A stretch of 64,000 nucleotides of DNA from Parus major (Eukaryota > Chordata > Aves > Passeriformes > Paridae): positions 70,395,687 to 70,459,686 of the forward strand of contig NC_031769.1 in the NCBI RefSeq assembly GCF_001522545.3, in the 5' to 3' direction. Positions 14,001-24,125 of the stretch are shown here, piece by piece (within the stretch, counting starts at the first letter, position 1; every line of letters begins with the position of its first letter). Both the position numbers and the translations under genes were made by a program. Under the pieces are notes generated by a model. The model ran no database searches and was not told the origin of the DNA. It was given only the letters and a program-made list of their open reading frames with translations.

Positions 14001-16934
14001 TGAGATCTAAGTGACTGAATGTAAAAGCTCTTTGTTATTTGCACATTTTTTAATGTTATTTAATCCTTTGAGGAAACAATTTATTTTTATGGCATTGCAA
14101 AAACTGGTTAATGAGCAAACAAGTTCAAGTTCAAAAGTGAGAAGAAAAATACTATGGGATAGCTGACCAAAGCTGTGTTGAAGATGTTTGCAGGCCCCAT
14201 ATCTTGCAACATCTCTGCGTATCAATTGAAGGACTTCTTGGGAGTTTGCAGGGGAAGGAGGTGAGAGTGTTTTCTGTTGTTGTTGTCATTATTTTTGCTG
14301 GTTCCAACAAGTCTGTTTCAGTCTTTTGGGGAAAAAAACTAACAAAAAAAATAAACTATTGCAATGTCTTAGCTCTTCTTGAAAAGATGCAGTTTACAAA
14401 ACCAAGCTACCTTTTACATTGTCATCTATATTTTAACTTGCATAACCAATTTATTTTACAAGTGAAATCAGCAGTCTGTCCTTCAGAATATTTCCCATGT
14501 TCAAAACAACATCTTTCACTTATTCAAATATTTACAGGAAATTATCTAAATTGTAAAGATATTCTTTTTTTAACCTCGATATAATACTTGGTTCATAATT
14601 CTGCAATAACTGCTACATAGATGTATCTGTAAACTGGATCAGCACGCTATCTTATAATATTCTTCCAACTATATTGCTTTCATGAACAGGAGGCAGCATA
14701 AGCTCTATTCTCAAAAAACCCCAAAACAACCAGACAACATAAAATAACCATCTGATGTTAGCATGGTAATATGCATGTTGCAAAGACAAGGGAGTTTCCT
14801 TGATTTGCTCTTTTTTTCCTCAACACATGGAATACCAGCTTTGCAAAAGATACAGCAAATAAAAACAGTTTATTTACCAAAAGCAAGGCATATCCAGTAT
14901 TTGATTGTTGAGTTGGACACGTACTCTCTCAAGAAATCTGTTTGAGATTTTTATACCAGAAACCTAGGGAATAGGGAAGGGAGCACTTTTTGTGGGTTCC
15001 TGTAATGTTCTATATCCCATTCAGTTCACAGCTGCACAAATTTGATTTGCATTGGATTAAAGCAATATGAATTTTTAAATTGTTATGAAATTATTTAAAA
15101 CTCATGAAATCTGTATGAGAACCCTGTTACCTTTTTCTATCTTATTTAAATTTCAATTTAAATTAAATGGGTTTTTGGGGGGGTTTTAAAATTTTTTTCT
15201 TCTCTGTTCCTACCCTTCCAAACACCACAATGCTAGATTTTCACTCCCCAGCTTCAGTGCTCTGGAGACCAATATTCCTTTCCATCTTCAGCATAAACCA
15301 AACTGTAATAATTTCTAATTTGTTTCCCAGGAAATTCAAAAGTCTCATTTCATTATGGAGTCCCAAGGAGATTAAATTCCCAGTATAGTCTTGCACAAAC
15401 AAGGATAATTTTAACTACCTTCAGTGAAAACCTACACACTTTAGAGCACACCTTAAGGAGAATAACTTGTCTCTTCCTTTGACTAGTCAGAACTGATCTG
15501 AAAATATTTCTAAAATATATCAAAAAGCTTGAAATTAACCTTAATGATATTATGATATGTAATAGGAAATGAAGGACTTCTAATTTAGGAATTTATTTTC
15601 CAAATATCTGGGTATTGAAGGCAAATACTCTACTTGATAATCTAGTGAAAATACAAGCGATTCTTTTTATACATATTTTTTTAAATAAATTAAGATGCAA
15701 CATATTTTTTTAATGCTTTTAAACTGAGTGTTAATTCCTACCCTGGAAAAAGTAGCTGAAACTTTATTTTCTTCAGAGAACAGCCAAGATATTGGTAGCT
15801 ATCCAAGTAGAGGCTCTACCAAGTAGAACACCAGCTAGAGAGATGTTTTCCATTCTAGGTGTTGTCATAGCAAGAAAATAGAATTGTTTATTCACTCCTC
15901 TGTCCCCATAGTGAATGAAAGATTATAATTGTTCCTCGTATCTTTTTGACATTGTGCAAAAGTCGAGTTTTAGATTCATTTGCAACATTTAAGTTATTGA
16001 TCCATGCTTCCTGGCTGCATGCATGCTACTGCCCTCATCACTTCCCTGTTTTATAAAGCTCCAGGTAAACACCAAGTATGTTTGGCAGTACCAAAGTCAC
16101 AAACAGCCAAGCTATACCAGGTTTAGTGGCATGTTACTTTTAGCACATATATTAAGTCAACTTAGACCCAAAATTATGAAGTAGACTAAATTGTGAAGGG
16201 AATGTAAACAAATATGAGCTTAGTTCATACTATTATCTACTACTTCATTTAGACCAGGCTTCTCATCCATATTTATGTTAACAAGATATATTCTGGGGTT
16301 TCCTTATGTAGTCTGTAATATCTCTTTTTTTTCAGCATACAAAGAGTGTGAGGAAAATCCTGTAATTCAATTTTTCTCTATATGAGGCTTAGTTAGTCTA
16401 CAATTAATCCTCTAGTCAGACATAAAATTAGAGAATAACACTGCTTCACTACAGAGAAAAGCCATAATCTACTTTGTTTTACAAAAACTTGTCAAACAAC
16501 CCATATTTTCTGGAGTTAATGGGGATACTATTTTCCCTTTTGGTCACTTTTTCTGAATTAACAGCCAGAATCTTTTGGAGGAAGGTGATAGAACTTAGAA
16601 GAGGGATGAGAAATGTATGAACATTGAAATGCAGAACAGAAAATCAAATACATTAATTTTTTTTAAAACTTGCAGATGAGAATTTTCAGATATGTGATTT
16701 GATGGACTTAAAGGATCAAAATCAATTAGTAAAACAAACCTACCACATAGATGAAAGACACCTCAGGCAGAGCTCTGAGAAACAGTTGTGAAACCAGTAC
16801 TTGGCAACGCTGCAGAATATCTGAATGAGTGTCACCCATGCTGTGTTATACAGAAGAATTCTCTCCTGGTGCTGAAATGAAAAATAAACAAAACAAAGTA
16901 AAACCCAGAGCAGCAGCTAACACAAGACTGTTTT
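11074..16934. other. AT-rich non-coding DNA, nothing recognised
   Basis: No gene, RNA gene or named repeat is visible. The longest frame (126 codons, 14204-14584 plus) has low-complexity hydrophobic stretches and no domain. A T/G-rich patch near 13335-13390 and scattered A or T runs are ordinary simple sequence. Confidence 0.6.
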
Positions 16935-16978
16935 GATGTTCATTGTTTTAAATTATGATGTTCATTGTTTCAAATTAT
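16935..16978. repeat. 22-bp tandem duplication, one mismatch
   Basis: Two adjacent copies of a word starting gatgttcattgttt and ending aaattat differ at one base (t/c at position 15). It lies in plain AT-rich DNA and is probably a slippage product. Confidence 0.88.
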
Positions 16979-18060
16979 TATTTTAATATTCTTGTGCATG
17001 GGGGATTTCAAATATTGCAAAAGAAAGTGAAAAGAATCATTCTAAATCTACCCAAATTTGAGAATGGTCAGATTTATGACTGACATTTGTTAAATGCTTA
17101 CTTTAAAATTTGGAATGTTATGCTAGACGTAATTACCTGTAACAATAATTTTACCTAAACAGAATTGTATTTTAATGCTTGCTTTCTTGAAGATTAAATT
17201 AAAAACAGTGCATCACCAAAATGAAAAGAAACTAAAACCCAGTGTAATTGTTATCTACGTGGAACCAACTGTTCAGAACAGATGGAAACAAGCCTTATAT
17301 AAGGGATGTTCTGAAATGGGGAATGAGGGAAAAAACTTTAAAGCTTTTCTCTGGCAAAATATTCTAGATAGAATTAACCAAATACTACATATAAAAAAAA
17401 TTGTACACAACATTTTTATTAATGATGAATAGATATCTGGCCAAGAAAAAACAGCATTGTTAATTCCTGTAAATGTGGCAATTGTAAGGAATGGATTTGC
17501 AAGACTGGAATTGAAAAGCTTTCTTTAGGATACCAGACAAATCCTCAGGTTTCAATTTCTTTTCCTGAGTTTCTGCCTGGAACATGATAGCTTGTGTGCA
17601 CACCTCTCTCTCAGTATGATGTCACTCATTCTTTAACTGAGGTGGGCACAAAAGTCTTCACAGTCACTCACACACTTGGCAAACAAGCACAGCCATATTT
17701 ATCATGTTTGGCATCTGATGCCACGGGTAACATTCTGGTTTTGCAGTGCTCGAGTCTTTGTGGATAAAAGTAATAGCCCATTCCCCGTATCTTAAAATTA
17801 AATACACCATGGAAACATTCTTCTCTAGTGCAAGCCCTATCCTGCTGGTGACCTCCCCTCCATAAACCTACTTCCTTTCTCACACTGGAAACAGATGAAA
17901 AACAGTGGAAATAAAACATAGAATCAGAAAATGATTCACCATACTTTCCTTACTATCTTCCCAATTTTTAAGCTAAATAATATGATGCCTCTCTTTGCCC
18001 TGGTAACAATCTGTAATAGTATTACACTCTTTGAAAGAAAACAAAGCCAAAAAGCCAAAA

Positions 18061-18089
18061 AAACCCAAACCAAACCAAACCAAACCAAA
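18061..18089. repeat. (AAACC)n microsatellite
   Basis: About five tandem copies of the pentamer aaacc in a purine/C-rich strand context. This is a short simple repeat. Confidence 0.9.
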
Positions 18090-20215
18090 TACTTAATAGG
18101 AAATTTCCTCTAGATCAGGCAGAACCTAAAAAGTCAAAACAACATTGTATACTAAATTGTAATTGGTGGAATTAAAAGCCCACCAGTCAAAAATCTTCTG
18201 AAGTCCCTTAACACAAATCCCAAAGTTCCAAAGTTAATATATTAAATAAAGAAAACTTTTGGTCCAAAATTTATTTTTTGGCAGAAAATGTTAGCAATTT
18301 AAAGTGTTAATTCAGACAAACAATTTCTTTTGACTAATCAACTTTTTTGAATTCAAGTTTTTGATTTTTTGTGTGTCACCTGCACTAGATAAACAGGTAG
18401 TTACAACAGAGCAGTTAACTGCTGTTTTAATTGCCATTTCCTTTTTTTTTTTTCAAATTGTCAGAAATCTTGTTTCTATTACACTAAATTTCTAGCTATA
18501 GTAGCTACACCATGTCATCACAATGTTATCCTGGGTCATTAAAGGTTCCTACTAATAAAAAAAGGTCAGGTAGAACTTTTGCTGTCATTGAGGATTTAGT
18601 CCAAATAGAATTACAGACATGATCATTGCAAATTTCTTGAGGGAAATTTTGAACTGTCAAGAAGCATATTTATGAAATGCAGTTTGATTTACTTATTAAT
18701 CGATCTACTCCTTTGGAAGCCAGGCCATTCTTGGTTAGTTTTGTCATCAATTAGCTTAAACATCAGAATACCCTCTGTAAATACCATATAATCTTATCTG
18801 TACATCTCTTCTTTTTCTGCTAACATTGTTATCTTAGACACATCTTACAACTTTCATAAGCATGTATTTTAATTCATGTGGAAAACATAATCTTACAGCT
18901 GGTTTTACTTTCCACCTACAGGGCTCTCAAAACATTTTACTTACAATTTACCAATTTGTTAAAAGTAGATGCTTCACTACTATGGGACAGACGTCAAAAG
19001 CCAAGCAATAATTCCAAGCTACCCTACTATCTACAAAAATAAAAATATCTTCAGGCCTTAAAGTATAGGAAAGCAATGTTTTTTATGTTATTTCGATTAT
19101 GTATTTATTTATACTAAAACAATAAAAAACCCCAAAACAACTCTCAAATGCCAAACTGTTTATCTCTGCCTGTGAATGTATTAATCAAGTGTTAAGATGT
19201 ACACATGAATACACACAAAGGTACATAGTGTATGCACTGATGAAACTGTTGATTGAAAAAAAAGGCAACGGACCAGAAAGCTTTCTAAAGCTGTTGAGTA
19301 GTATCAATTTTTCATTTATCACTGCAAATACAGTTTTCTAAAAGCAAACATTTTGTAACTGTTCAAGATTGGTCTCAGTTCTTATATAGTGGAGTTTGCA
19401 CAGCTAAAAATACAAAATTATATCATTAAAAACTGCACCCTTCTTTTTGCTCTGATGAATAAATTATGTAACTGTTAGAAAACGTGCAAGTTTCACATAT
19501 AATAGTTCATGAAATTCATACAAAGTGTCAGCGTGCATCTAATAACAAATAATTCACGTTTCATTTTTAATATATGGATTTTTGTGCACAAATATTAAAA
19601 CGTGCACAGTGGCAATATAATCTACAAATAGGGTATAAGTATGGGTAGTCATATATCTTGACCACCTTTGTCCAATTTATATTGTTGTTCTTTTGAATTC
19701 TGGCTGTAAATTGGACAGTTTAATGAAGCTATCTTTCCAACTTTGAGGCAAATAATTCCTTTCTCTTGCCTGTTTGTGACTTTCATAGCTGACTGGTAAT
19801 AAACAGCAGACCTCTCTTAATAATCTCTAAATTATTTTATCATCTAGATAAAATTTGCTTTATTGCCTTATTGCATCTATCCCAATGGAAAACACACATA
19901 AAGTTCTGATACTACCTTTTCTGTCATATATAATGGGCACCAGAAATAGATACATTAGTTGTTAGTTTTTTAATATAAAAACCTAGGAAAAGAAATATAT
20001 AATTTTCACAAATAAAGAGAGAAGTGGCATGAAAATTGTTCAATGATTTCACAAAGAAACAAGAAGAAAAGAAAAAAATTACAAAGTCTCTTTTTGCACA
20101 GTTTTACGTTATCAGTTATCAAAGCTGACCATCAAGAACTGCAAAGGTTTTCTATCTTGGATGCCTGAGAAATCAAACCACAAGTAAAATTCAGGGATTT
20201 TAGGTTTTAACACAT

Positions 20216-20232
20216 AAAAAAAAAAAAAAAAA
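20216..20232. repeat. Homopolymer A run (17 bases)
   Basis: An uninterrupted run of A. No recognisable retrotransposed sequence precedes it. Confidence 0.85.
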
Positions 20233-20856
20233 TCAGCTGGTAATATGTGACTAATTCCTGACTAGATATCATAGATAGATCTCTGGAAACAGGTTCAAAC
20301 ATTTAAGTGATATGTAAGAATTTAGCAGGAAAAATAAGGAAACTATGGGATACCACTATGTAGAGCACTAATACGCATTTGTTTTGAATACTACATATGT
20401 TATGACAGCTGTATGAAAAGGAAGCAAACAGAAATGGAAAAAGAACTATAGAAAGGGAAAAAAGGATGGTCTGAAATGTGGAACAAATGCAGATAATGAA
20501 AGAGTAAATACACTGAAGGTTTTTTTAGAAAAGACATAGGAAAAGGAATGACAGGTCTCCCAAATCATGGATGAATGGGGGAGTGTACATAGGAGAAGAC
20601 ATTTGAATAGTTCTAACCTAAGTGTATTAGAAGAGAGAGTAAAACAAGTAAACCAACAGAATACTTTCTTACCATCCCATCAACACTTATTTTTATAGTT
20701 ATTTACAGTATGGTATCTTTCCAACCCCCTGAAATTCAGACAGGAGTGTCTCAGCCTACTTTGTCTTAACTTATTTTGAAAATAATCCTTATCTTCAAGT
20801 GTTTTCTTATCTCAAAGCTCTGAATCTTTCCTTTTTAGAATGTTTTCATTTTTAAG

Positions 20857-20920
20857 GGTTTTGTTTGTTTTTTGGGTTTTTTTTGCTTGTTTGGTTGTTT
20901 TTTTGTTTCGTTTGTTCTAC
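20857..20920. repeat. T/G-rich (GTTT)-like simple repeat
   Basis: Low-complexity T with G, with words such as gtttgtttttt and ggttgttttt. The 121-codon frame over it (20865-21230) begins with a phenylalanine/leucine/tryptophan-rich stretch caused by this composition and is not taken as a gene. Confidence 0.8.
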
Positions 20921-21700
20921 AGAATTGTGGAGTTCTTTTGGTTTGAGTTGGTTTTTTTACCTTCTTTTTTTTTTTCCTCCTGAGTGTTTTTTGATTGTGG
21001 GTTTGTTAAGGTTTATTTTTCCAGATAGGGAAGAAATGAAAAATTACAAAAAATATTCAAGATATGAGCAAATACTGTGTTCTGTTTTGCTTTCTGTCAG
21101 TACATTAATAATTCCTAAAATGCTCTATTTGTTCACTTTCTTGTACCTTTTTCTCAAGCATCTTCCAGTGAGCAGAGCAGCATTCCATCTAACTGATGGA
21201 GAGAGGGTACAGAGCAGGATGAGCCTTTGATCTGGTACAGCATATTATGCCACATTGAGACAGTGAAAATATAAATTATTACTAGCTATTTAAAACAGCT
21301 GAGATCACTGAGAAACAGTAGCACAGATAAATCCTGTGGGACTATAAGAAATCCGTCACTTCAATTACAATACTGATTGACAAAGGGGAAGTACGAATCT
21401 ACTTGGAACAGTTTTACTCCAGAAAAAATTAAAATAAACTTTACTCTTTATTGTGCTGAATATTTAAAAATTGGTGCAGTAAACTTGTAAACAGAGAAAA
21501 ATTTCCTATTGTTTTACAGTTTTATCCATTGAAATATGGGTCATCAATAGCTTGAAAGACGACAAGGAAGTGGTTTTTTTTTTCTATTAATTAAGCCTAC
21601 AATTCAAAGAATTCCCCAAACTAAGACCTTATAAATTGATGCAATAAGTAAAAAAATAAATAGCAAAAAATAGGAAAATTAAAAGAGTCAACCAAATTAT
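20921..21700. other. AT-rich non-coding DNA up to the first solo LTR
   Basis: No gene or named repeat is recognised. Confidence 0.6.
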
Positions 21701-21706
21701 GTGCAT
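21701..21706. repeat. Target-site duplication, left copy (gtgcat)
   Basis: These six bases immediately precede the LTR start and match gtgtat after its end with one mismatch. Six-base duplications are typical of beta/ERVK-type retroviral integration. Confidence 0.65.
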
Positions 21707-21805
21707 TGATGCAGACAGTTGATTAGTATTATTTACACAATTCGTTGGTTTGTTCCTGTTGTTCCCCCCCCGGTTCTGTGTTGGTTTCACCCACTTGTCA
21801 ATTAT

Positions 21806-22005
21806 TGTAAACCCTGGCCCCTTTTTCCAGATTGTTCCCCATACATCACCCTCATCCTGCCCCTGAGTCCTATCAAGCCATGTAAACCCCACCTCTTGTT
21901 CTAGTTCCTTCCCTGCCTCTCAGCCCTTCCTCGAAGCCGCATTGGCGTTGTGACTGCCGCCCCTCCCACGTGTTTGTTCCTATTGGTCCCCAACATTGTA
22001 AACCC
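21806..22005 (+). promoter_or_regulatory. Repeated TGTAAACCC words in the LTR U3
   Basis: TGTAAACCC occurs at 21806-21814, 21881-21889 and 21997-22005. The related tttgtaccc lies near 22048, in a module that repeats the attgg...ccctcccc layout. TGTAAAC resembles the forkhead (FOX) core. The words recur at irregular spacing inside U3, where retroviral enhancers sit. Binding by any factor is inference. Confidence 0.45.
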
Positions 22006-22064
22006 TCCCCCAACTCCTCCCCTGAGATGCCCTGATTGGTTCCTGTGTTTGTACCCTCCCCACC

Positions 22065-22070
22065 TTAAAT
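22065..22070 (+). promoter_or_regulatory. TATA-like box of the LTR (TTAAAT)
   Basis: TTAAAT lies about 90 bp upstream of the AATAAA and just after a C-rich tract containing inverted CCAAT words. This places a transcription start near 22095-22105 if the LTR promoter works as in other retroviruses. Confidence 0.45.
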
Positions 22071-22155
22071 TGGGGCGCACAGAGGTGTTCATTGCTCAGT
22101 CTGTCCTACCCTCGACCTTTCCAGTCCTTCCCTCATCCACTGTTCCCGTTCCTGG

Positions 22156-22161
22156 AATAAA
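22156..22161 (+). terminator. AATAAA polyadenylation signal of the LTR
   Basis: A canonical AATAAA follows the TATA-like box at the distance expected for R, with a T/G-containing stretch downstream. This sets the LTR orientation as plus. Confidence 0.65.
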
Positions 22162-22378
22162 GCCTGGTTTCTGGAGAGAACCTAGGACTCTGAGCTTCCT
22201 CCTTGCCTTCATCGGGCACCCACGATGCACCTGAAGCCACATTTCCTGAGGGCTAACAGGCTCTGAAGGTTCGGTCTGGGACAAACATCTCCCAGACCGT
22301 TCCCCACTCCCGGCGCTGCCAGCGGCTAGGGAGAAGGAGCTAGCCAGGGCAAGGAAAGCCGCGGCAGGGGCAGCGTCA

Positions 22379-22384
22379 GTGTAT
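22379..22384. repeat. Target-site duplication, right copy (gtgtat)
   Basis: It directly follows the terminal CA of the LTR and differs from the left copy at one base, consistent with age. Confidence 0.65.
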
Positions 22385-23506
22385 ATTAATTGTGCTATGC
22401 TAGTGGAAGTCTCATGTTTATTCCTTCTTATAATTTTGGGAAGGAGCTGGAGGGAGAAGATAGATGAAGTGATGAGTGGTAAGTGAAACCTTAAATATGT
22501 AAAAACTTCGGTTTCAAATCGCTGCTAAGAATAAAAAATCTTGCTTTATTCCTTTCTGAGATAAACAGAAACTCAGGATAGACACAATTCACGTGTTTAT
22601 AGAAATCATGGGAAGATGCCTATTTTGGAATAGAATATGCATTCTAAGAATCAATAATAGAGAACATTATTACCATATCAATAGTTGAGTTATAATGGGA
22701 TGGAGCACCACTCCCTATGACCAAATTTCCTTATCAGAGTTAAGATTTCAGGTAACTGAATTGTGTTATTGTTACAACTGTTTGTCAAGATCTACAATTT
22801 TGTTCTGGATAATAATTAATTCTGCACTGCCTTAAAGGCAGTAAATAATCTTTTGCACTCTATTACCAAGTTATTAAAAACCAGGCAGTAATGCTGTCCT
22901 ATAAAGGTGCCACATCCATTTAAGAAAACTTTCCATGATCAGACCCTAAGACATATCAATCCATGTTGCATAAGAACATTTAACCTTCACCTACAAAATA
23001 TTTGGGTTTTTTCCAGATGTTAAGTGTTCTGTATTTGGACTACTGTTAATATTTCTAACTGCCTGGTTGAGGTCATATATTCTAAAAAACTGAGGTCCTC
23101 ATAGTGTTTCTGTGCTATGAAGTCCAAGATATTATCAGGAAAAATAAATGTAAAATTAGACTGCTCTTAGAACCTGGTTTGCCATGTAAAGTAAACTGAT
23201 TCACAAAATTCTTAAAAACATGCTATTTCCTAATTTGTTTGTTGTGGATTTCTTTCTATTTATCTATACAAAGATTTAGAGAATTTTAGCAGACACTTGA
23301 AAGTATGTGTAAAGAAAATAATTATGTTTCAAGGCCTCTCACTACTGAATAGTCATTACTTTTGATTTCGGAAGGTCCACAAGACAAAAGATTTGAAAGG
23401 TGAAATATAATTATTTAACTATTAACTTTAATAACACGTAATTTGTCAAGCATCCTTTTTAAAAGACAAGCAATGAACTTCCTACGGAAAAAAAATTTCA
23501 TTTTAC
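22385..23506. other. AT-rich non-coding DNA between the solo LTR and a CR1
   Basis: I see no gene or recognisable repeat. Confidence 0.6.
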
Positions 23507-24125
23507 ACATAGATTAATCTAGATTGGAAAAGACTATCACTGAGTCCAACCACAAACCCAGAATTGCCAATTCCACCACTAAACCACATCTCTAAATGCC
23601 ACACCTGCACATCTTTTATATAAAACTAGGGATGATGACTCCCGCTTCTTTGTGTAGCCTGTTCCATTGCTTGACAACCCTTCCCGTGGAGAAATTTTTT
23701 CCTATTTTTTCCTAATCTAAACCTCCCCTAGTGCAACTTGTGGCTATTTCATCTCATCCTGTCACTTGTTACTTGTAAGAAGAGACCTACCACTTCAGGA
23801 TGTTGTAGAGAGCGATAAGGTCCCCCTTTGAGCCTCCTTTCCTCCAGGCTAAACACCCCAAGCTCCCTCAGACACTTCTCATCAGACTTGTGCTCCAGAC
23901 CCTTCACCAGCTCTGTTGCCATTCTCTGGACACACTCCAGCACCTCAATGTCCTTCCTGTAGTGAGGGGCCCAGAGCTGGACACAGGATTCAAGGTGCAG
24001 CCTCACCAGTGCTGAGTACAGAGGGATGATCAGCACCCTGGTCCTGCTGGCCCCACCACTGCAGACACAAGGCAAGGGTGCCATTGCCCTTCTGGGCACG
24101 TGGCTGCCTCATGTTCTACCAGCAC
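23507..24125 (-). mobile_element. CR1 LINE 3' portion, minus strand, about 620 bp
   Basis: Read on the minus strand, this is the 3' end of a CR1 element: ORF2 C-terminal coding sequence, then the untranslated tail, ending near 23507. On the plus strand the tail reads as an inverted CR1 end (gattggaaaagactatcact, then gagtccaaccacaaaccc and ccaccactaaaccacatctc). The copy is 5'-truncated near 24125, as most avian CR1 copies are. It is the longest CR1 piece in the window. The terminal octamer repeats are degraded. No active element remains. Confidence 0.95.
23749..24099 (-). pseudogene. CR1 ORF2 C-terminal remnant, 116 codons
   Basis: This is a minus-strand frame inside the CR1 copy. It carries words shared by CR1 ORF2 C-termini: LYSALVRLHLESCVQLW, APHYRKDIEVLECVQR and LRELGVFSLEERRLKGG. 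In the living family this region lies downstream of the reverse-transcriptase catalytic domain. Beyond RRLKGG the frame drifts from the family pattern and ends, which indicates a frameshift relative to an intact ORF2. The beginning (MPRRAMAPL...) is also out of frame with the element, so the ATG is fortuitous. The endonuclease and the catalytic aspartate motif are missing. This is not a host gene. Confidence 0.9.

Larger units (their letters stand above)
16979..20856. other. AT-rich non-coding DNA with simple repeats
   Basis: Apart from the (AAACC)n repeat at 18061-18089 and a 17-base A run at 20216-20232, I see nothing nameable. Open frames at 17175-17432 and 17668-17919 are chance-length and lack domains. 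Confidence 0.6.
21707..22378 (+). mobile_element. Solo endogenous-retrovirus LTR, ERVK-like, 672 bp
   Basis: The unit begins TGATGC and ends GCGTCA, which form near-perfect terminal inverted repeats with the canonical TG...CA ends. The flanks form a 6-bp target duplication with one mismatch. It has the expected U3-R-U5 order: a U3 with several ATTGG (inverted CCAAT) words and repeated TGTAAACCC words, a TATA-like TTAAAT at 22065-22070, and an AATAAA signal at 22156-22161. A GC-rich U5-like end follows. There is no internal retroviral sequence or second LTR, so it is most simply a solo LTR left by recombination between two LTRs. It is more GC-rich than both flanks. Assignment to ERVK rests on the duplication length and is inferred. 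Whether it still drives transcription is unknown. Confidence 0.82.

Noticed and set aside
14204..14584. 126-codon plus-strand open frame
   Set aside because: Hydrophobic and low-complexity from AT-rich composition. No recognisable protein.
20865..21230. 121-codon plus frame with membrane-like N-terminus
   Set aside because: The Phe/Leu/Trp-rich start is produced by a T/G simple repeat. There is no other support for a gene.
23749..24099. 116-codon minus frame as a host gene
   Set aside because: Its sequence is the C-terminal part of CR1 ORF2 and it sits inside a CR1 copy, so it is a LINE remnant.
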